Assembly: GCA_944381625.1 (NCBI GenBank)
Contig: CALWLW010000010.1
Span: 1 to 64,000, forward strand
DNA from: an uncultured Lachnoclostridium sp.
Lineage (GTDB): Bacteria; Bacillota; Clostridia; Lachnospirales; Lachnospiraceae
Reading direction: 5' to 3'
Length of the DNA stretch: 64,000 nucleotides
The position numbers and the translations under genes are program-made. The notes beneath the pieces are model-generated. The model made no database searches, had not been told where the DNA came from, and saw only the letters and a list, made by a program, of their open reading frames with translations. Below, piece by piece: positions 23,938 through 32,673 of this stretch; the stretch's first letter is position 1, and each line of letters begins with the position of its first letter.

Positions 23938-25164
23938 GTGAGGGACAGGGAATTGAAAGTTTTGCAGATCAGCACTGTGTGCGGAAGCGGGAGCGTGGGC
24001 CGTATCACGGTGGATATTTATCATACTTTAGAAAAAAATGGGGATATTCCCCTGATTGCATATGGGAGACGCTCCGCGCCGGAAGGGCTGGCCGCGTACC
24101 GGTTCGGAAGCCCGCTGGATATGGGACTGCATGTGCTGTCCACATTTTTTAAGGGCGAACATGGATTTGCTTCTGACGGACAGACGCGGAAACTGATTCA
24201 GAAGATGGAAGAATGGAAGCCGGATGTGATTCACCTGCACAATATCCACGGCTTTGTCCTCCAGGTGGAGCTTTTGTTTGATTATCTGAAACGGGCCGGA
24301 AAACCGGTGGTATGGACGCTGCACGACTGCTGGTCGTACACGGGGCACTGCGCGTTTTATGATTATCATAACTGCGATGGCTGGCAAAACGGGTGTACCG
24401 GGTGCCGGGAGTACCGAAGAACATACCCCTACGCCCTGTTCCGGAACCGGACGCCCCGGAATTTTGAAAGAAAGCGGGCGGTATTTACCGGGATGCCGGA
24501 TCTGGTTATAGTGACGCCCTCTCAGTGGCTGGCCGGACAGGTCCGCCAGTCCTTCCTGGGAGAATATCCGGTGAAGGTCATTCCCAACGGCATCGATCTG
24601 GAGACGTTCCGGCCGGTGCGAAGCTCCCTGCGGGAACGTCTGGGACTGGAAGGGAAATACGTGATCCTGGGCGTGGCCAACGTGTGGGAGCGGAGAAAGG
24701 GTCTGGAGTATTTCGTGGAGCTGGCTGGCCGGCTGCCGGAAGACTGCCGGATCGTGCTGGTGGGACTTTCCAAAAAACAGCAGAAAGGACTGCCGGTATC
24801 TGTCGTCGGACTGGGACGCACGTCCGGCGCGGCGGAGCTGGCGGAGTATTACTCCATGGCGGACGTGTTTGTGAACGCTACGCTGGAGGATAATTTTCCC
24901 ACCACGAACCTGGAGGCGCTGGCCTGCGGGACGCCGGTGATCACCTTCTGCACGGGAGGAAGCCCGGAGAGTCTGGATGAGACCTGTGGGCGGGTGGTGC
25001 CCAAACGGGATGCGGAGGCGCTTCTGCGGGCGGTCATGGAAGAAAAAGAATGCCCGAAAAACTCCGGGGACTGCCGGAGACGGGCGGAAAAATATGAAAA
25101 ATACGGCCGGTTCCAGGAATATGTGGAACTGTACCACCGACTGGCGGCCGAGGAGCCTATATGA
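23938..25164 (+). CDS. Family GT4 glycosyltransferase
   Basis: 408 residues, GT-B fold. The N-terminal acceptor domain has the VVWTLHDCWSYTGHCAFYDYH segment common in GT4 enzymes of exopolysaccharide clusters. The C-terminal domain has VIPNGIDLETF and the E-x7-E nucleotide-sugar motif in EDNFPTTNLEALACG. It should transfer a sugar from a nucleotide donor to a lipid-linked glycan in the cytoplasm. The start is uncertain: GTG 23938 and TTG 23953 are both possible and neither has a strong ribosome site. It overlaps the next gene by four bases. Confidence 0.88.
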   Translation: MRDRELKVLQISTVCGSGSVGRITVDIYHTLEKNGDIPLIAYGRRSAPEGLAAYRFGSPLDMGLHVLSTFFKGEHGFASDGQTRKLIQKMEEWKPDVIHLHNIHGFVLQVELLFDYLKRAGKPVVWTLHDCWSYTGHCAFYDYHNCDGWQNGCTGCREYRRTYPYALFRNRTPRNFERKRAVFTGMPDLVIVTPSQWLAGQVRQSFLGEYPVKVIPNGIDLETFRPVRSSLRERLGLEGKYVILGVANVWERRKGLEYFVELAGRLPEDCRIVLVGLSKKQQKGLPVSVVGLGRTSGAAELAEYYSMADVFVNATLEDNFPTTNLEALACGTPVITFCTGGSPESLDETCGRVVPKRDAEALLRAVMEEKECPKNSGDCRRRAEKYEKYGRFQEYVELYHRLAAEEPI

Positions 25165-25907
25165 ACACATTGCCGAAAGTGTCGTTGGTGACGACGACGT
25201 ACAATGACGCGGACAACCTGGAAAAAATCTTGGAGCAGGCCGTGCGTCAGGATTATGAAAATCTGGAATACGTGATTGTGGACGGTGGTTCCACAGACGG
25301 CACGCTGGATCTGATCCGGCGGCTGGAGGCTCAGAAGCCCGGCAGGGTGCGCTGGATCTCGGAACCGGACAAGGGGATATATGATGCCATCAACAAAGGG
25401 ATCGCGCTGGCCCAGGGAGATATCATTGGTTTCTGTTTTGACCGGCTGGCTGCGCCCGATGTGATCAGCCGCATGGTGGACGTGATACAGCGGGAAGGCA
25501 CCGACGGCGTCCACGGGGACCTGTGCTACATGGACGGGGACCGGGTGGTCAGGAAGTGGCACCAGGGTCAGGGAAGCATCCGAACCGGCTGGCTGCCGGG
25601 ACACCCCACCATGTATCTGAAAAGACAGGTTTATGAAACCTACGGAGTGTACAAGACGGATTACCGGATCTCCGCAGATTATGAGTTTATGGTGCGGATT
25701 TTGTACCGGAAACAGGTAAGACTTTCCTATATTCCGGACATACTGGTATATATGTCCTACGGAGGGACCAGCACCAGGAGTTTGAATGCCTATCTCACCT
25801 CCTTAAAGGAAGGCCACCGGGCATTGAAGGAGAACGGCGTACCCTTCGCCTGGTTTACCGATCTGTGCAGAACCTGCCGGGTGCTGCTGCAGTTTATATG
25901 GAAATAG
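25161..25907 (+). CDS. Family GT2 glycosyltransferase
   Basis: 248 residues, GT-A fold. PKVSLVTTTYNDADNLEK and VIVDGGSTDGT are the GT2 nucleotide-binding start, then EPDKGIYDAINKGIALAQGD. Where relatives usually have a NSDD-like metal motif, this protein reads GFCFDRLAAPD, so only one Asp is in place. Activity may persist with altered metal binding. The later KTDYRISADYEFMVR motif is normal for WcaA-like enzymes. It is coupled to the GT4 gene by a four-base overlap and is followed by a 250-base non-coding, repeat-rich stretch. Confidence 0.85.
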   Translation: MNTLPKVSLVTTTYNDADNLEKILEQAVRQDYENLEYVIVDGGSTDGTLDLIRRLEAQKPGRVRWISEPDKGIYDAINKGIALAQGDIIGFCFDRLAAPDVISRMVDVIQREGTDGVHGDLCYMDGDRVVRKWHQGQGSIRTGWLPGHPTMYLKRQVYETYGVYKTDYRISADYEFMVRILYRKQVRLSYIPDILVYMSYGGTSTRSLNAYLTSLKEGHRALKENGVPFAWFTDLCRTCRVLLQFIWK

Positions 25908-25924
25908 CGCACCCCGCACTGCTG

Positions 25925-25954
25925 TTGGCAAAAAACGGATAGGTGTGATATAAT
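25925..25954 (+). promoter_or_regulatory. Promoter within the glycan cluster (TTGGCA-18-TATAAT)
   Basis: TTGGCA (25925-25930) and a consensus TATAAT (25949-25954) are 18 bases apart. Transcription from about 25961 would give the next GT2 gene a leader of roughly 195 bases that contains the structured element below. Confidence 0.65.
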
Positions 25955-25960
25955 GTCCAG

Positions 25961-26156
25961 AAAGGCATGAGCAGTGCGTCAGACGGTAGGAACCGTCGCT
26001 TCATGCTTGCATGAAAGCGCCGGTTCCTGCTGGATGACATAGGGCGAAGCCCGTGAGCGAAGCGGAGCCGAGCGTGGCACTGCAGAGTACAGGGCATCCA
26101 AGCGGCACTGCGGAGCACAGGGCAGATGGCGCCGTATATACAGGAGTATTATAAGC
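25961..26156 (+). ncRNA. Structured, repeat-containing leader or intergenic element
   Basis: This is a GC-rich non-coding stretch. It contains a long hairpin (25988-26028; AGGAACCG pairs with CGGTTCCT, then a second stem with one bulge), a GGGC-GAA-GCCC hairpin (26042-26052), and two copies of a 21-base repeat (26076-26096 and 26104-26124, two mismatches, period 28). Each repeat holds GCACTGC, which is complementary to GCAGTGC at 25971-25977, so alternative pairings are possible. I see no convincing reading frame. It may be a regulatory leader or a dispersed intergenic repeat. Confidence 0.5.
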
Positions 26157-26846
26157 ATGAAAAAAATTGTCATTATTCCCGCGTACAACGAGTCCGGGAG
26201 CCTTCTTCAGGCAGTGAAGGATATAGAAGAGCATGCGCCGGGATTTGACTATCTGGTGGTCAACGACTGTTCCACAGACGGGACGCTGGAGCTTTGCAGA
26301 AAAGAAAAGCTGAATTATGTGAATCTGTCTGTGAATCTGGGCATCGGCGGGGCGGTGCAGACCGGTTATCTGTATGCATATCAAAACGGTTATGATGTGG
26401 CGGTCCAGTTCGACGGTGACGGCCAGCACGACGCCCGTTATCTGGAACAGATGGCGGAGGAACTGGAGCGGACCTCCAGCGACATGGTGATTGGCTCCCG
26501 TTTTATTGAAAAAGAGGGCTTTCAGTCGTCAGGGCTGAGGCGGGTGGGCATCCGGTATTTTTCCCTGCTGATCCGCCTACTGACGGGAAAGCGGGTGACG
26601 GACCCCACTTCGGGCATGCGCATGGTAAACCGGGACGTGATGGGGATCTATGCGGAAAGTTATCCCAAGGATTATCCAGAGCCGGAGAGCGTGGTGGCGA
26701 TTCTCCGCCTGGGAAAAAAAGTGACGGAAGTGCCTGTGGTCATGAGAGAACGGCAGGGCGGTGTATCATCCATCCACGGGTTTAAAACCATATATTATAT
26801 GATAAAGGTAACGCTGGCCATCTGTATGGAGAGGCTGAGAGGCTAG
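26157..26846 (+). CDS. Family GT2 glycosyltransferase (dolichol-phosphate-mannose-synthase-like)
   Basis: 229 residues, a soluble GT2 domain of the DPM1/polyprenyl-phosphate type. It starts KKIVIIPAYNESGSL, has LVVNDCSTDGT, the metal motif in QFDGDGQHD, and the DPTSGMRMVNR segment. It likely loads a sugar onto undecaprenyl phosphate, providing donor for the GT-C-like membrane proteins downstream. It is followed by a DUF2304 gene, a pairing seen often in Gram-positive glycan clusters. AGGAG precedes the ATG after the structured leader. Confidence 0.9.
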   Translation: MKKIVIIPAYNESGSLLQAVKDIEEHAPGFDYLVVNDCSTDGTLELCRKEKLNYVNLSVNLGIGGAVQTGYLYAYQNGYDVAVQFDGDGQHDARYLEQMAEELERTSSDMVIGSRFIEKEGFQSSGLRRVGIRYFSLLIRLLTGKRVTDPTSGMRMVNRDVMGIYAESYPKDYPEPESVVAILRLGKKVTEVPVVMRERQGGVSSIHGFKTIYYMIKVTLAICMERLRG

Positions 26847-26865
26847 GCCGGGAGGAAAACGAAGT

Positions 26866-27273
26866 ATGATGACAGTCAAGCTGCAGATCGTGATTGCCGC
26901 CGCCATTCTGGTGGTGTTCGCGGTTCTGATTAATATGATACGGCGGAAAAGCCTGGAACTGAAGTATGCGCTGTCCTGGATGCTGGTGCTGACGGCGCTG
27001 TTTGTCTTTGCCTGCGCCCCCTGGCTGCTCAATGTGGTGTCGGAATTTCTGGGGATCTATGCGCCGGTCAATATGATCTTTTTCCTGGGCTTCTGTTTTT
27101 CCCTGCTGATTATTTTTACCCTGACGGTGGCGCTGTCCCGGCTGTCCAACAGTGTGCGGACACTGGACCAGATCGTGGCGCTGAACGAAAAGAAACTGGA
27201 AGAGCTGGAACAGGCGCTGGAAGAAGAAAAGGCGAAAAACCAGAATCATATTGCGGATAACGAACAAGAGTAG
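26866..27273 (+). CDS. DUF2304-family membrane protein
   Basis: 135 residues with three hydrophobic segments (about 5-23, 34-55, 68-91) and a charged coiled-coil tail. The order (short first helix, RRKSLELKYALSWML, then a third helix ending before a Glu/Lys-rich tail) fits DUF2304 proteins, which usually sit next to a DPM1-like GT2 and may anchor it to the membrane. The role is inferred from that association. GGAGG precedes the ATG. Confidence 0.8.
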   Translation: MMTVKLQIVIAAAILVVFAVLINMIRRKSLELKYALSWMLVLTALFVFACAPWLLNVVSEFLGIYAPVNMIFFLGFCFSLLIIFTLTVALSRLSNSVRTLDQIVALNEKKLEELEQALEEEKAKNQNHIADNEQE

Positions 27274-27305
27274 ATGGGTCTGCGGGGCAGACATTTGGAG
27301 GAAAC

Positions 27306-28262
27306 ATGGAGAGAACGAAGAATCAGATTTTGTACCTGGTAATTCCCTGCTACAATGAGCAGGAGGTGCTGCACGAGACGGCCAAAAGACTGAAGGAAAA
27401 GATGGAGTCCCTGATGGAGGCCGGGAAGATATCCAGAGAGAGCCGCATCATGTTCGTCAACGACGGGTCCAAAGACCGTACCTGGGAGATGATCCGGGAG
27501 CTTCATGAGAGCGATCCGCTCTATCAGGGTGTAAAGCTGTCCCGGAACCGGGGACATCAGAACGCCCTGCTGGGAGGGCTGATGACCGCCAAGGAGTATG
27601 CGGATATGGTGATTTCCATGGATGCGGATCTGCAGGACGACATCGATGTGATCGACCAGTTTGTGGATAAATATTATGAAGGCTGTGAGATCGTCTATGG
27701 CGTCCGCAGCGCCCGTACCACGGATACATTTTTTAAACGCTTTACGGCGGAAGGCTTTTATAAGCTGATCAATTTCATGGGCGGAGAGGTGGTATTCAAC
27801 CATGCGGATTACCGGCTCATGAGCCGCCGCGCTCTGGAAGAACTGGCCAGATATAAGGAAGTCAACCTGTTCCTGAGGGGCATCGTGCCCATGATCGGGT
27901 TCCAGACGGCGGTGGTGACTTATGAGCGTCATGAGCGCTTTGCCGGGGAGTCCAAGTACCCGCTGAAGAAGATGCTGGGGCTGGCCGTGGATGGCATCAC
28001 GTCCCTGAGCATCAAACCCATCCGTTTCATCGTACTGCTGGGCATGCTGATCTTTCTCTGCAGCATCGTCATGCTGGCCTATTCTCTGGTACAGCATTTC
28101 CTGGGCAATACCAGCATTGGCTGGACGTCCCTGATTGTGTCCATATGGGCCATCGGCGGGCTGCAGCTTCTGGCCATCGGCGTGATCGGAGAGTATATTG
28201 GGAAGATCTACCTGGAGACTAAAGAAAGGCCGAAATTTATCATAGAGGAAGTGTTAAGATAG
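27306..28262 (+). CDS. GtrB-like polyprenyl-phosphate glycosyltransferase
   Basis: 318 residues. A GT2 domain (about 10-230) with LVIPCYNEQEVL and SMDADLQDDID is followed by two C-terminal membrane helices (about 238-300), the layout of GtrB/ArnC-type enzymes. It should transfer a sugar from a nucleotide donor to undecaprenyl phosphate at the cytoplasmic face. It lies directly before two GT-C-like membrane proteins that could use the lipid-linked sugar outside. GGAGG precedes the ATG. Confidence 0.9.
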   Translation: MERTKNQILYLVIPCYNEQEVLHETAKRLKEKMESLMEAGKISRESRIMFVNDGSKDRTWEMIRELHESDPLYQGVKLSRNRGHQNALLGGLMTAKEYADMVISMDADLQDDIDVIDQFVDKYYEGCEIVYGVRSARTTDTFFKRFTAEGFYKLINFMGGEVVFNHADYRLMSRRALEELARYKEVNLFLRGIVPMIGFQTAVVTYERHERFAGESKYPLKKMLGLAVDGITSLSIKPIRFIVLLGMLIFLCSIVMLAYSLVQHFLGNTSIGWTSLIVSIWAIGGLQLLAIGVIGEYIGKIYLETKERPKFIIEEVLR

Positions 28263-28272
28263 GAGCCGGAGT

Positions 28273-29493
28273 ATGGACCAATGTGTGAGAAACCTGCTGA
28301 ACAGGAAAATATCCATAGGAAAGTATGAGATTGCGGCGTCGGAGGCTTTGTTTCTGGCGGCGCTCACCCTGCTGGCCGCCGCGGTGCGCGTGGCGGTCCG
28401 CTCCTTTATCGCGGAGGACTGGAGCGTCTACTGGAGCGCGTGGCTTTCAGAACTGGAAACGAAAGGATTTCGGGCGCTGGCGGGGGATTTTTACGATTAC
28501 GCGCCGCCGACCATGTACATTCTGTATCTGGTCACGCTGCTTCCGGTCAATTCCATGACGGCTTTCAAGGGCCTGTGCTGTCTGCTGGACTTCGCGGGCG
28601 CGGCGGTAACCGGAGGGATTGTGAAAGAATGTACGGGCAGCGCCGGAAAAGCGCGGCTGGCCTACGGGATCTTTTTATTTCTGCCCACGGTGATCCTGAA
28701 CGCGTCGGTGTGGTCCCAATGTGATATCATCTATACGCTGTTGATTCTGTGCAGCGTTTATTTCCTGCTGAAAAACCGTACCTGGACCGGCATGTGGTTC
28801 TATGGCGCGGCGTTTGCATTCAAGCTCCAGACGCTGTTCATCTTCCCCTTCCTGGTGATCCTCTGGGTCAGGAGAAGGGTGGATCTGAAGCACTTTATTA
28901 CGATCCCGGTCATGTATCTGGCGGGGATACTGCCGGCCTGGCTGGCTGGCAGACCGTTTTCAGAACTGTTGGGAATCTACGCTTTCCAGGGAGGAAAGGA
29001 CCGCTGGTCCCTGTCCATCAAGTTTCCCAATATTTATCAGATTATTGGGAACAACTATTTCCTGGACGAGTATGTGGGGGCGGGGATGTATCTGATCCTG
29101 GGCATCCTGATGATGGTAATGTTTTATATTGCGTACCGGAAGGTGCGCGTGACAAAAGAGACGGTGATTCTGCTGATCCTGTTTTTCGGTCTGCTCACCA
29201 CCTATTTTATTCCCCACATGCATGAGCGGTATCTGTATGTGACGGACGCATTTCTGCTGGTCTACGGGCTGATGCGGGTGAAACGGTTTCCGTGGTTTCT
29301 GGCCTCCGCGTTCCTGGGCGTGGTGGGGTACGCGGAATACCTGTCGAAAAATGCCGCGCTTGTATCCTACGGGGTTCTGGCCTGGATTCAGCTGGCTCTG
29401 CTTGTGGTCATTGGACTGGATCTGTACCGGCATCTGCACGACCCGGAGCAAATGCTTCCGGCGGAGGCGCAGGAGGAAAGGAGGATTCTGTGA
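28273..29493 (+). CDS. GT-C-like membrane glycosyltransferase, catalytic-type copy
   Basis: 406 residues with about nine to ten membrane helices. After helix 1 comes an acidic first loop (SFIAEDWSVYW), the typical place for the catalytic acidic motif of GT-C enzymes that use polyprenyl-phosphate sugars. DYAPPTMYIL and, near the C-terminus, FIPHMHERYLY are other family-like features. It probably adds a sugar on the outer face using donor made by the neighbouring GtrB/DPM1-like enzymes. The next gene encodes a related but altered protein. Confidence 0.72.
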   Translation: MDQCVRNLLNRKISIGKYEIAASEALFLAALTLLAAAVRVAVRSFIAEDWSVYWSAWLSELETKGFRALAGDFYDYAPPTMYILYLVTLLPVNSMTAFKGLCCLLDFAGAAVTGGIVKECTGSAGKARLAYGIFLFLPTVILNASVWSQCDIIYTLLILCSVYFLLKNRTWTGMWFYGAAFAFKLQTLFIFPFLVILWVRRRVDLKHFITIPVMYLAGILPAWLAGRPFSELLGIYAFQGGKDRWSLSIKFPNIYQIIGNNYFLDEYVGAGMYLILGILMMVMFYIAYRKVRVTKETVILLILFFGLLTTYFIPHMHERYLYVTDAFLLVYGLMRVKRFPWFLASAFLGVVGYAEYLSKNAALVSYGVLAWIQLALLVVIGLDLYRHLHDPEQMLPAEAQEERRIL

Positions 29494-30530
29494 TGAACGT
29501 GGACGATATGCTTCGGAGCCTTCTCTTCCGGCGCTTTCGGATAGGCAGGCTGCAGTTTGACTTTCTGGAGGCGCTGCTGGCAGTCTGCATCACCGGAACT
29601 GCGTATTTGATCCGGACGCCGTTTGAATATGGGCCGCCCCACTGGACGTACCTGATTGCGGAATGGTACCTGGCGCTGGCCGCGGCGGTTCTGGTCTTCC
29701 GTTATACGGCGGGAAGGAAACGGGCGCTTTTGACGTACGCGGTTCTTTTGATCCTGCCCACAGGAGTGGCGGAGGGGACGATCCTCCGGGGAAATGCGTG
29801 TGTGGGCGCGCTGCTGTTTATCTGCGCCTTTTTATTTTTGGAGGACGGACGCAGATGGCTGTTTACGCTGGCCGCGGCCGTACTTCTGTTATGGTCTGTG
29901 CGCTATGCGGGGCTGTTGGCGGCCTGCGCGGTGCTCTGGCAGAAAGAGGAACTGAAGACAGAACAGTTTTTGTGCCTGCTGACCGCCGGAGGGGCGCGGA
30001 TCGCCGTGGCCTACCGTGCGTACCTGCAGGCCGGATATACCCTGACCACTTTTCACTGGCCCAATATTTATGAGATTGTGGGCCGGGAATCAATCCAGGG
30101 ACAGCTCATCGATCCCATTGCCCTGGTGGGGCTTTTCCTCACGGCGGGGCTTCTGGTACTGGCGCTCTGGCTGTTCCGCATGGGGACCATGAGGCGTGAG
30201 CGCGCATTTTTGATTCGCCTGTTTTTGTTCTTTGGCCTGGCGGCCGCCTATTTTCTTCCGTATATGGATCAGTCCTGCGGATATCTGTTCTGTGTCCTGG
30301 CGGTGGTGTACTTCATGCTGGAGCCGAAGGAATTTCCGGTTCCCATGCTGCTGCAGATTGTGGCTTACGCGGGCTATCAGGAATGCTTTAACGGGGAGTC
30401 TATGATGCCCATGGCGCTGTTTGCCGCGATCCAGTTTCTGGTCATGGCGTACCTGGGCGTCCGCTTATTACAGGAGATGGGAGTGATCCGCTTATGGAAG
30501 GAAAAAAGCTTGTCTACCTGGACGGACTGA
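29493..30530 (+). CDS. GT-C-like membrane protein, divergent paralogue of the preceding gene
   Basis: 345 residues, polytopic. Parallels with the upstream protein are clear: WPNIYEIVG against FPNIYQIIG, and FFGLAAAYFLPYM against FFGLLTTYFIPHM, at the same relative places. However, the first-loop AEDW motif is absent and the HERYLY motif is replaced by QSCGYLF, and the protein is about 60 residues shorter. It looks like a tandem duplicate that has lost the catalytic motif. ATG 29493 shares a base with the preceding TGA, and GGAGG precedes it; an upstream in-frame extension overlaps the other gene and is rejected. Confidence 0.7.
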   Translation: MNVDDMLRSLLFRRFRIGRLQFDFLEALLAVCITGTAYLIRTPFEYGPPHWTYLIAEWYLALAAAVLVFRYTAGRKRALLTYAVLLILPTGVAEGTILRGNACVGALLFICAFLFLEDGRRWLFTLAAAVLLLWSVRYAGLLAACAVLWQKEELKTEQFLCLLTAGGARIAVAYRAYLQAGYTLTTFHWPNIYEIVGRESIQGQLIDPIALVGLFLTAGLLVLALWLFRMGTMRRERAFLIRLFLFFGLAAAYFLPYMDQSCGYLFCVLAVVYFMLEPKEFPVPMLLQIVAYAGYQECFNGESMMPMALFAAIQFLVMAYLGVRLLQEMGVIRLWKEKSLSTWTD

Positions 30531-31645
30531 GGGGGATCGGCTGTACGGCCGTGTTCCTGACGCATTTTGTGTTTGCTTTTTATTATGGGATGTATCATTT
30601 TCAGCCGGAGAGTTGTCATCTGCCGGGCAATCTGGATATTGCGGTGGGAAAATCCCCGCTGAATCTGCTGTTTAACGGCAATACGGCCGTGCGCCTGTTC
30701 CTGGTTCTCAGCGGTTATCTGCTCTGTCGCGGATTTTTCCTGAGTGGAGACAGAAAAAGGCTGGCTGCAAGCGCCAGGAAACGGTACCTTCGCCTGATGC
30801 CGTCGGTGCTGGCAGTCAATCTTCTGATCTTTGCCTGCATGTGTCTGGGACTGTATCAGAACGGTCCCGCATCGGTGCTGGCAGGATCGGAGGAGTGGTT
30901 CCAGGGCTTTAACGCGTTCCCGCCGGATTTCCTGAAGATGCTGTGGGAATCGCTGGCCGGCTGTTTCCTCTTTGGAACCAACGATTATAACGGCGTGCTC
31001 TGGACCATGCAGATGCTGTTTTTGGGCGCGTATCTGGACTATGCGCTGGCCGCTTCGCTGTCAGGAAAACGCTGGCGCTGGCCGGTCTACGGCGTGCTGG
31101 CTCTGTTGCTTCTGCGGACGGATTTCCTGGGGATTTACCTGGGATATGTGCTCTGTGATTTTATGCATACGGACTGGAAGTGGAGGAAGCGGCTGTGCGC
31201 CTGCACTCCTCTGAACTGGTGTTTTCTGGCGGTGGGGCTCTATTTTATGGCCTATCCTTCCGCCGGATTTGGCTATGAGGGTACGGTCTGGGGAATCCTG
31301 CCGTTCATCTTCGTGAATTATTACCATGTGTTCGGCGTGCTCTGCTTTGTATTTGCCGTGCTGAACCTGGAGGCCCTGCAGAGATTTTTCTCCGCAGGAG
31401 TCTTTCGATATCTGGGAAAGATTTCCTATGCTCTGTATCTGGTGCATTTCCTGGTGATCGCCACACTGGGGGCCTGGTTCATGCTTCGCATGGAAGGCAC
31501 GCTGGGGTATAACGGGGCCGGGATATGCTGTCTGTTTTTGACCTTCGGCGTCACGGTAGGGCTGTCTGAGCTTCTGACGCGCTACGTGGAGCCTCTGGGA
31601 AGGAAAGGGGAGGAGTTCTTTGCCCGCATCTTCAAAAAATCTTAG
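30494..31645 (+). CDS. Acyltransferase-3 family membrane protein
   Basis: 383 residues with about ten membrane helices. The start KLVYLDGLRGIGCTAVFLTHF carries the family's Arg and the proposed catalytic His; NTAVRLFLVLSGYLL and the later GKISYALYLVHF are hallmarks of OafA/YrhL-type O-acyltransferases. It probably O-acetylates a glycan of this cluster. It overlaps the preceding gene by 37 bases, so its ribosome site is inside that gene. Confidence 0.88.
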   Translation: MEGKKLVYLDGLRGIGCTAVFLTHFVFAFYYGMYHFQPESCHLPGNLDIAVGKSPLNLLFNGNTAVRLFLVLSGYLLCRGFFLSGDRKRLAASARKRYLRLMPSVLAVNLLIFACMCLGLYQNGPASVLAGSEEWFQGFNAFPPDFLKMLWESLAGCFLFGTNDYNGVLWTMQMLFLGAYLDYALAASLSGKRWRWPVYGVLALLLLRTDFLGIYLGYVLCDFMHTDWKWRKRLCACTPLNWCFLAVGLYFMAYPSAGFGYEGTVWGILPFIFVNYYHVFGVLCFVFAVLNLEALQRFFSAGVFRYLGKISYALYLVHFLVIATLGAWFMLRMEGTLGYNGAGICCLFLTFGVTVGLSELLTRYVEPLGRKGEEFFARIFKKS

Positions 31646-32648
31646 CAAACGGCTGGGCTGGCTGGACTTCGGCAAGGCCGCGGGTATCCTCATGGTACTC
31701 CTGGTGCATGCGGAATGCAGTCTGGGTCCGGTGAGCTTTTTCGGCGGAATGTTCTATATGCCTGTATTTTTTGTGGCCGCCGGATTCACATACCGCAGAA
31801 AAGACGAGCCGTTCACAGCTTTTGTAAAAAAGAAAGCTGTGCGGCTTTTGCTGCCTTATTGGGGTGTCAGCGCGTTCCTGTGGGTGTTTTTCTGGATCAA
31901 GGATTCTCTGCTGGCGGGGAATCCGTCGGATCTGAACCTGCCGTCTGTCTTCGGTATCCTGTATTCCCGCAATCAAATGTACCAGCCTTCTTACACGGGG
32001 GAGAACCCGGTGCTGATGACGCTTCTCAATGCGCCGCTGTGGTTTTTGACCGCCATGTTCCTGACCTATGTGTGGTATGGCTGGATCAGCAGGAGAAAAC
32101 AGAAATATGCTCTGCTGTCCGCCGGACTGGCGGCGTCGGCTGTGTGGCATTATTCCACAGAGCTTCTGCTGCCCTGGAGCCTGGACGCAGTTCCGTATTT
32201 CGCATGTTTTATGGCGGCGGGAGAATGGTTGCACAGGAAGGACAGAATCCTGTATTTGATGGAAAAGAGGAACCGAATCAAAGGGGCGGAATTGCTCCTC
32301 TGCTTTGTGGCCGCCGCATATCTGAATGGGAGCGTGAATCTGTCAATTGGAGAGTATGGTTTCAGCATGCTGCTGTATCTGACGGTGGGAATCTCCGGTT
32401 CCCTGCTGGTGTTCCTGGCGGGAGCATATCTGGAGCATATCTGGAATCCATTTATAAGGTTGATGGGGGTGATCGGCCGGCAGACGCTGCCCATTCTGTG
32501 CTTCCACATGTTTTTGTTCATGTTTATCCGTACCGGAGGAAGCCTTCTGGGACTGCCGGGCGGGATTGTTAAGGCGTTGCTAGTGCTGGGCAGCGCGGCT
32601 GTCCTGACAGCCGCGGGGGAAGCATGGAGGAAGATCAGGCCGGCGTAA
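31620..32648 (+). CDS. Acyltransferase-3 family membrane protein (Fucose4NAc-transferase-like)
   Basis: 342 residues and about ten membrane helices. The start LGWLDFGKAAGILMVLLVHAE has the family His, followed by FYMPVFFVAAGFTYRRK, a pattern seen in WecF/YccS-neighbour type acyltransferases that modify surface sugars. It begins at TTG 31620 inside the preceding gene (26-base overlap), with GGGGAGG upstream. Two different acyltransferases in a row suggest modification of two positions or two sugars. Confidence 0.82.
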   Translation: MPASSKNLSKRLGWLDFGKAAGILMVLLVHAECSLGPVSFFGGMFYMPVFFVAAGFTYRRKDEPFTAFVKKKAVRLLLPYWGVSAFLWVFFWIKDSLLAGNPSDLNLPSVFGILYSRNQMYQPSYTGENPVLMTLLNAPLWFLTAMFLTYVWYGWISRRKQKYALLSAGLAASAVWHYSTELLLPWSLDAVPYFACFMAAGEWLHRKDRILYLMEKRNRIKGAELLLCFVAAAYLNGSVNLSIGEYGFSMLLYLTVGISGSLLVFLAGAYLEHIWNPFIRLMGVIGRQTLPILCFHMFLFMFIRTGGSLLGLPGGIVKALLVLGSAAVLTAAGEAWRKIRPA

Positions 32649-32673
32649 GGCGGCAGAAAGGGGGAATCTGCAT

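Noticed and set aside
25894..26429. Minus-strand frames across the structured leader, rich in Cys/Arg/Ser
   Set aside because: They cross hairpins and repeats, lack starts with ribosome sites and resemble translated non-coding repeat DNA.
29292..29492. Longer start for the second GT-C-like protein
   Set aside because: The extension lies wholly within the previous gene and is Gly/Arg-rich shadow sequence; ATG 29493 has a strong ribosome site.
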